Shown: positions 5,632-8,500 of the stretch, piece by piece | Layout: every line of letters starts with the position of its first letter | How positions within the stretch are numbered: position 1 is the stretch's first letter | From: an uncultured Anaerolineaceae bacterium | GTDB taxonomy: Bacteria > Chloroflexota > Anaerolineae > Anaerolineales > Anaerolineaceae | Assembly (NCBI GenBank): GCA_937920255.1 | Contig: CALDSL010000392.1 | Span: 1-8,500 of the forward strand | DNA: 8,500 nucleotides | Direction of reading: 5' to 3' | Notes under the pieces: generated by a model | Database searches by the model: none | What the model saw: the letters and a program-made list of their open reading frames with translations, nothing else | What the model was told of the DNA's origin: nothing | Position numbers and translations under genes: made by a program

Positions 5632-7194
5632 TTAGTTAGGATCCCCAAAATACTCGGCGATGATCCCGGATAAGTCCTGACTACTGTGCTCCTGTAGCAG
5701 ACGCAGTGCGCCTTGGGTATCGGCCAGGCGGCCGGCGTAGCGAGCGGCGTAGTCCTGGAAGAACGCCAGGAAGGGCTCATCGCCCATGGCGCGGCGGGCG
5801 GCGTCCAGGAATTTTGTCCCCTGCAAGTATACCGCGTCCACGTAGGGGCGAAACGCGGGCTGGTCGTAGATGCTGCTGCTGACCTTGCCCTCCGGTAGAA
5901 AACGCCAGACGCGGTAATTCCACCACCAGTCCACCAGGTCGGGATGGTAACGTTCGTAAAACAGCGCTTCGCTGTGCGTGCAAAAGGCCTCATCCAGCCA
6001 GGGCTGCAGGGCCGGGTCGTTACCGACCAGGCTGTACCACCACTGGTGCGCGGTCTCATGCGCGGAGAGCGGCACCAGGTAGGTGGTGGGGCTGCCCGGG
6101 TAGGCGGCGAAGTAATCTGCCCCCAGGAAGAACAGGCCGCTGAACTCCATGCCGTCAAAGAAGTCAGCTTCGACCACGGTCATGCTCGGGTGCGGGTACG
6201 GCGCATAGATCTCGGAAAAGTACGCCACCGCGTCCCGCACGGTCTGGATACTGGCCATCCCTGCCGATTCATGCTCGGCGAAGATGTAGGCGCGGATCTC
6301 AATATCGCCCACACTGGTGCTGAGCACGCGGAAGTCGGGCGAGATCGACAGGGCGAAACCGCGCGCGGCGGGCAAATCGAAGGTGTGGGTGTTCCCATCC
6401 ACCTGGGCCGGGCTGCTGGCGGCCACCACCAGCGGACGCTCGTATGGCGCCAGTTCCAGCACGATGTGATAGTCGATGAGCGGGTACACCAGGTGCTCGC
6501 CCACCCCGCTCAGGTCATGGATCAGCCAGCCCTGGTCCTCGCGGTACGCGGGCAGGAAGGGATACCAATCTCCCAGGTTGATCTGCCGCCCGGTCCAGCC
6601 AAGGAAGGAATACATTGGCTGGAGGCGCAGAGTGTAGTTCAGTTTGAGCCCAATTGCCGCGCCTGGCCCAATCGGCGCGCCGGGGGTGATGCGTAGCACG
6701 GGGCCGTCCAGCGCGTAATTATCCACGGGCGCGCCATCCGCCCAGGTGAGACCGTCCAGGGTGAAGACGCCGTCCAGGCGGTTGGCCTCGACTGCCAGCA
6801 CCAGCTCGGACAGTTCACCTGCCCCCGGGTTGTGCATGGCGATGCTCTGCTCGACCACCACGACGCGCTGCTCGAAATCCAGTCGGGCGTTGATCCTGTA
6901 TTCCGCGGCGGGAGCGGGCGGCAGCGGCGTGAGCGTCACCTCCACAGCCGCCGGTGGTTGCGGCGATGCAGTGGCAACGCTTTGCGGCGCGGGCGTGGCG
7001 GGCGTGACAGTCTCGGTTTGCGCGGCGGTCAGGCCATCCGCGCCCAACCATGGCGGCGAAGCACAGCCCGAGAGCAACGCGACAGCCAGCACAAGAAAAA
7101 GCAGCCTGCCCCGGCAAGCGGGGTAGACTGCTTTCCAAAGCCAAACAACAGCCTTCCTGTACGGCGAACCGGTGAGGAAGAGCCTGCCAGGCAC
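5632..7194 (-). CDS. Lipoprotein M1-family (gluzincin) zinc aminopeptidase
   Basis: A 520-residue protein with a hydrophobic segment (about 31-43) ending in the lipobox LSGC, so C44 should be lipidated and the enzyme held outside the cytoplasmic membrane. A Pro/Thr/Ala-rich linker (about 45-97) leads to an M1-type beta domain and a catalytic domain. Zinc site: HETAH (379-383) with E402 in the correct HEXXH-X18-E spacing; the likely catalytic tyrosine is Y456 in VYLQGTKFL. The substrate motif normally GxMEN is DGMEF (347-351), with E350 kept but Asn replaced by Phe, so N-terminal amine recognition or specificity may differ from classic aminopeptidases. The C-terminal domain of large M1 enzymes is mostly missing, making this a short form. 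GTG 7194 starts 4 bases after the alaS stop with only a weak AAAGG upstream; it gives an unusually long 30-residue region before the hydrophobic core. Confidence 0.88.
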   Translation of the reverse strand: MPGRLFLTGSPYRKAVVWLWKAVYPACRGRLLFLVLAVALLSGCASPPWLGADGLTAAQTETVTPATPAPQSVATASPQPPAAVEVTLTPLPPAPAAEYRINARLDFEQRVVVVEQSIAMHNPGAGELSELVLAVEANRLDGVFTLDGLTWADGAPVDNYALDGPVLRITPGAPIGPGAAIGLKLNYTLRLQPMYSFLGWTGRQINLGDWYPFLPAYREDQGWLIHDLSGVGEHLVYPLIDYHIVLELAPYERPLVVAASSPAQVDGNTHTFDLPAARGFALSISPDFRVLSTSVGDIEIRAYIFAEHESAGMASIQTVRDAVAYFSEIYAPYPHPSMTVVEADFFDGMEFSGLFFLGADYFAAYPGSPTTYLVPLSAHETAHQWWYSLVGNDPALQPWLDEAFCTHSEALFYERYHPDLVDWWWNYRVWRFLPEGKVSSSIYDQPAFRPYVDAVYLQGTKFLDAARRAMGDEPFLAFFQDYAARYAGRLADTQGALRLLQEHSSQDLSGIIAEYFGDPN

Positions 7195-7198
7195 GCGG

Positions 7199-8500
7199 TT
7201 AGCCTTTCAGCTTTTGCTCGACCAACCCGGCCACCGCGTCGATCGCTTCCGACAGGCGGCTGGGGTCTTTGCCGCCGGCCTGCGCCATCTGCGGGCGACC
7301 ACCGCCGCTGCCGCCGATGATCGGGCCGAGGGTTTTGACGATTTCACCGGCTGAGAGACCGCGCTTCACGAGGTCGTCAGTGACCGAGGCGATCAGGAGC
7401 GGCCGGCCGTCGACCGCGCTGCCGAGCACGACCACCCCGCTTGGGTAGCGCTGGCGGAAACGATCGGTCATGGCGCGCAGGGTGTCGGCGTCAGCGTTGG
7501 CGAGCACGCGGGCCATCACCGGCACGCCGGCGACAGCCGGAACCGATTCCAGGTCCTTGACGAACTGCGCCGCGGCGGTTTCCTGGCGCAGGCGGGCGTT
7601 CTGTTTGCGCGAGGCTTCCAGATCGTCCAGCAGCGTTTCCGTCTTGGCGGGCACGTCGTCCATGCTGGTGTTGAGCAGCGCGGCGGCGTGTTTGAGCGCG
7701 CGGAAGCGGCGCTGCACCAGATCGTAGGCCGCGCGGCCGGTGACGGCTTCGATGCGGCGCACGCCCGCGGCGGCCGAGCCTTCGGATGTGATCAGGAAGA
7801 TGCCGATGTCGCCGGTTTCGTCCACGTGGGTGCCGCCGCACAACTCATATGAGAAGGGATCGGCATCGCCGATGGTGATGGTGCGCACCGTTTCGCCGTA
7901 TTTCTCGCCAAACAGGGCCATCGCGCCTTCGGCCATGGCTTCCGCCAGGGGCTTGACGCGGATATTAAGATGGTAATCCTGCAGCACGGCTTTGTTGACG
8001 ATACTCTCGACCTGCTCCAACTGCTGCGGCGTGATCGCGTCCGGGTGGGTGAAGTCAAAGCGCAGGCGGTCAGGAGCAACCAGCGAGCCGGCCTGGCGCG
8101 CGTGGGTGCCCAGCACTTCGTGCAGGGCGGCATGCAGCAGGTGCGTGGCGGTGTGGTTGCGCATGATATCCTGCCGGCGCTGGCGGTCGACCGCGGCGAG
8201 AACCTTATCGCCCAGTTTTGGCTGGCCGCTGATCACCTCGCCGGTGTGCACGATCACGCCGGCCGCGGGCTTTTCGGTATCGTCGACGCGGATCTCCCAG
8301 TAGGCATCACCGCTGGAAATGATCGCGCCGGTGTCGGAAACCTGGCCGCCGGCTTCCACATAGAAGCCGGTCTTGGGCAGGATCACTTCCACCTTATCGC
8401 CAGGGGCGGCGGTGTCCACCAGTTCGCCGTCGCGGATCAGGCCGAGCAGGGTGGTTTCCAGCTCGACGCTGTTGTAGGGATCGTACTGCACCCCGCCGGA
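7199..8500 (-). CDS. alaS: Alanyl-tRNA synthetase, C-terminal part (partial, cut by window edge)
   Basis: The last 433 residues of alanyl-tRNA synthetase, which charges tRNA-Ala and hydrolyses mischarged Ser- and Gly-tRNA-Ala. The aminoacylation core lies beyond the window end. The frame stays open to base 8500, where three codons (SGG) precede VQYDPYNSVELETTLLGLI. The editing domain is present with HTATH (His codons at 8155-8153 and 8143-8141) and CGGTH (Cys codon 7840-7838, His codon 7828-7826), the four zinc/editing ligands. A charged helical linker (about 7700-7560) leads to the C-Ala/DHHA1 domain with GGSGGGRPQMAQAGG (about 7316-7272). The GTG at 8491 is only an internal codon, not the start. 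Stop is TAA at 7201-7199. The M1 lipoprotein gene follows after 4 bases, an operon whose promoter lies outside the window. Confidence 0.95.
   Translation of the reverse strand, partial: SGGVQYDPYNSVELETTLLGLIRDGELVDTAAPGDKVEVILPKTGFYVEAGGQVSDTGAIISSGDAYWEIRVDDTEKPAAGVIVHTGEVISGQPKLGDKVLAAVDRQRRQDIMRNHTATHLLHAALHEVLGTHARQAGSLVAPDRLRFDFTHPDAITPQQLEQVESIVNKAVLQDYHLNIRVKPLAEAMAEGAMALFGEKYGETVRTITIGDADPFSYELCGGTHVDETGDIGIFLITSEGSAAAGVRRIEAVTGRAAYDLVQRRFRALKHAAALLNTSMDDVPAKTETLLDDLEASRKQNARLRQETAAAQFVKDLESVPAVAGVPVMARVLANADADTLRAMTDRFRQRYPSGVVVLGSAVDGRPLLIASVTDDLVKRGLSAGEIVKTLGPIIGGSGGGRPQMAQAGGKDPSRLSEAIDAVAGLVEQKLKG

Noticed and set aside
5592..6158. 188-residue open frame on the - strand overlapping the M1 gene end
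   Set aside because: Same-strand shadow frame, rich in Pro, Arg, Thr and Trp, fully covered by the M1 catalytic domain frame.
5944..6696. 250-residue open frame antisense to the M1 peptidase
   Set aside because: Shadow frame; the opposite strand encodes HEXXH and other conserved M1 motifs over the same bases.
8489..8491. GTG as start of a stand-alone editing protein (AlaX-like) instead of partial alaS
   Set aside because: The frame stays open to the window edge, and the preceding codons and the C-Ala domain at the other end fit full alaS.

Overview
The window looks like a GC-rich anaerobic or facultative bacterium. The protein content (two-subunit glycine decarboxylase, an AOR-family tungsten/molybdenum oxidoreductase with its own MoaD-like protein, an M1-type lipoprotein peptidase) and the phrasing of the proteins suggest Chloroflexota, perhaps Anaerolineae. 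That assignment is an inference from sequence style; no marker gene in the window proves it.

Layout. The + strand half (1-5014) holds the 3' end of gcvPB, a terminator-like hairpin, a promoter, an AOR-family oxidoreductase overlapping a small MoaD/ThiS-like gene, then a second good promoter driving a membrane-anchored calcineurin-like phosphoesterase and an M17 leucyl aminopeptidase. The - strand half (8500-5107) holds the C-terminal two thirds or so of the editing/C-Ala part of alaS (cut by the window edge), a lipoprotein M1-family peptidase starting 4 bases after alaS, and a small low-GC membrane protein with a PH-like domain. The two halves converge on a 92-base gap that contains a perfect 30-bp inverted repeat with a 3-base loop.

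Function. The AOR and MoaD-like genes probably work as a unit: the enzyme needs a pterin dithiolene cofactor, and a MoaD-type sulfur carrier supplies its sulfur. No ferredoxin-like electron partner subunit is encoded next to it. The phosphoesterase and pepA form a tight pair (the pepA ribosome binding site overlaps the phosphoesterase stop codon). The - strand trio is a housekeeping gene followed by two envelope proteins.

No complete new system stands out. The most unusual points are the 30-bp perfect hairpin, a phosphoesterase that has lost its GNH metal/catalytic motif while keeping all others, a MoaD-like tail that runs past the Gly-Gly end (GGGQ), and a CX3CX3C cluster spacing in the AOR protein. 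No gap exceeds 300 bases; no RNA genes, CRISPR arrays or insertion sequences were seen.
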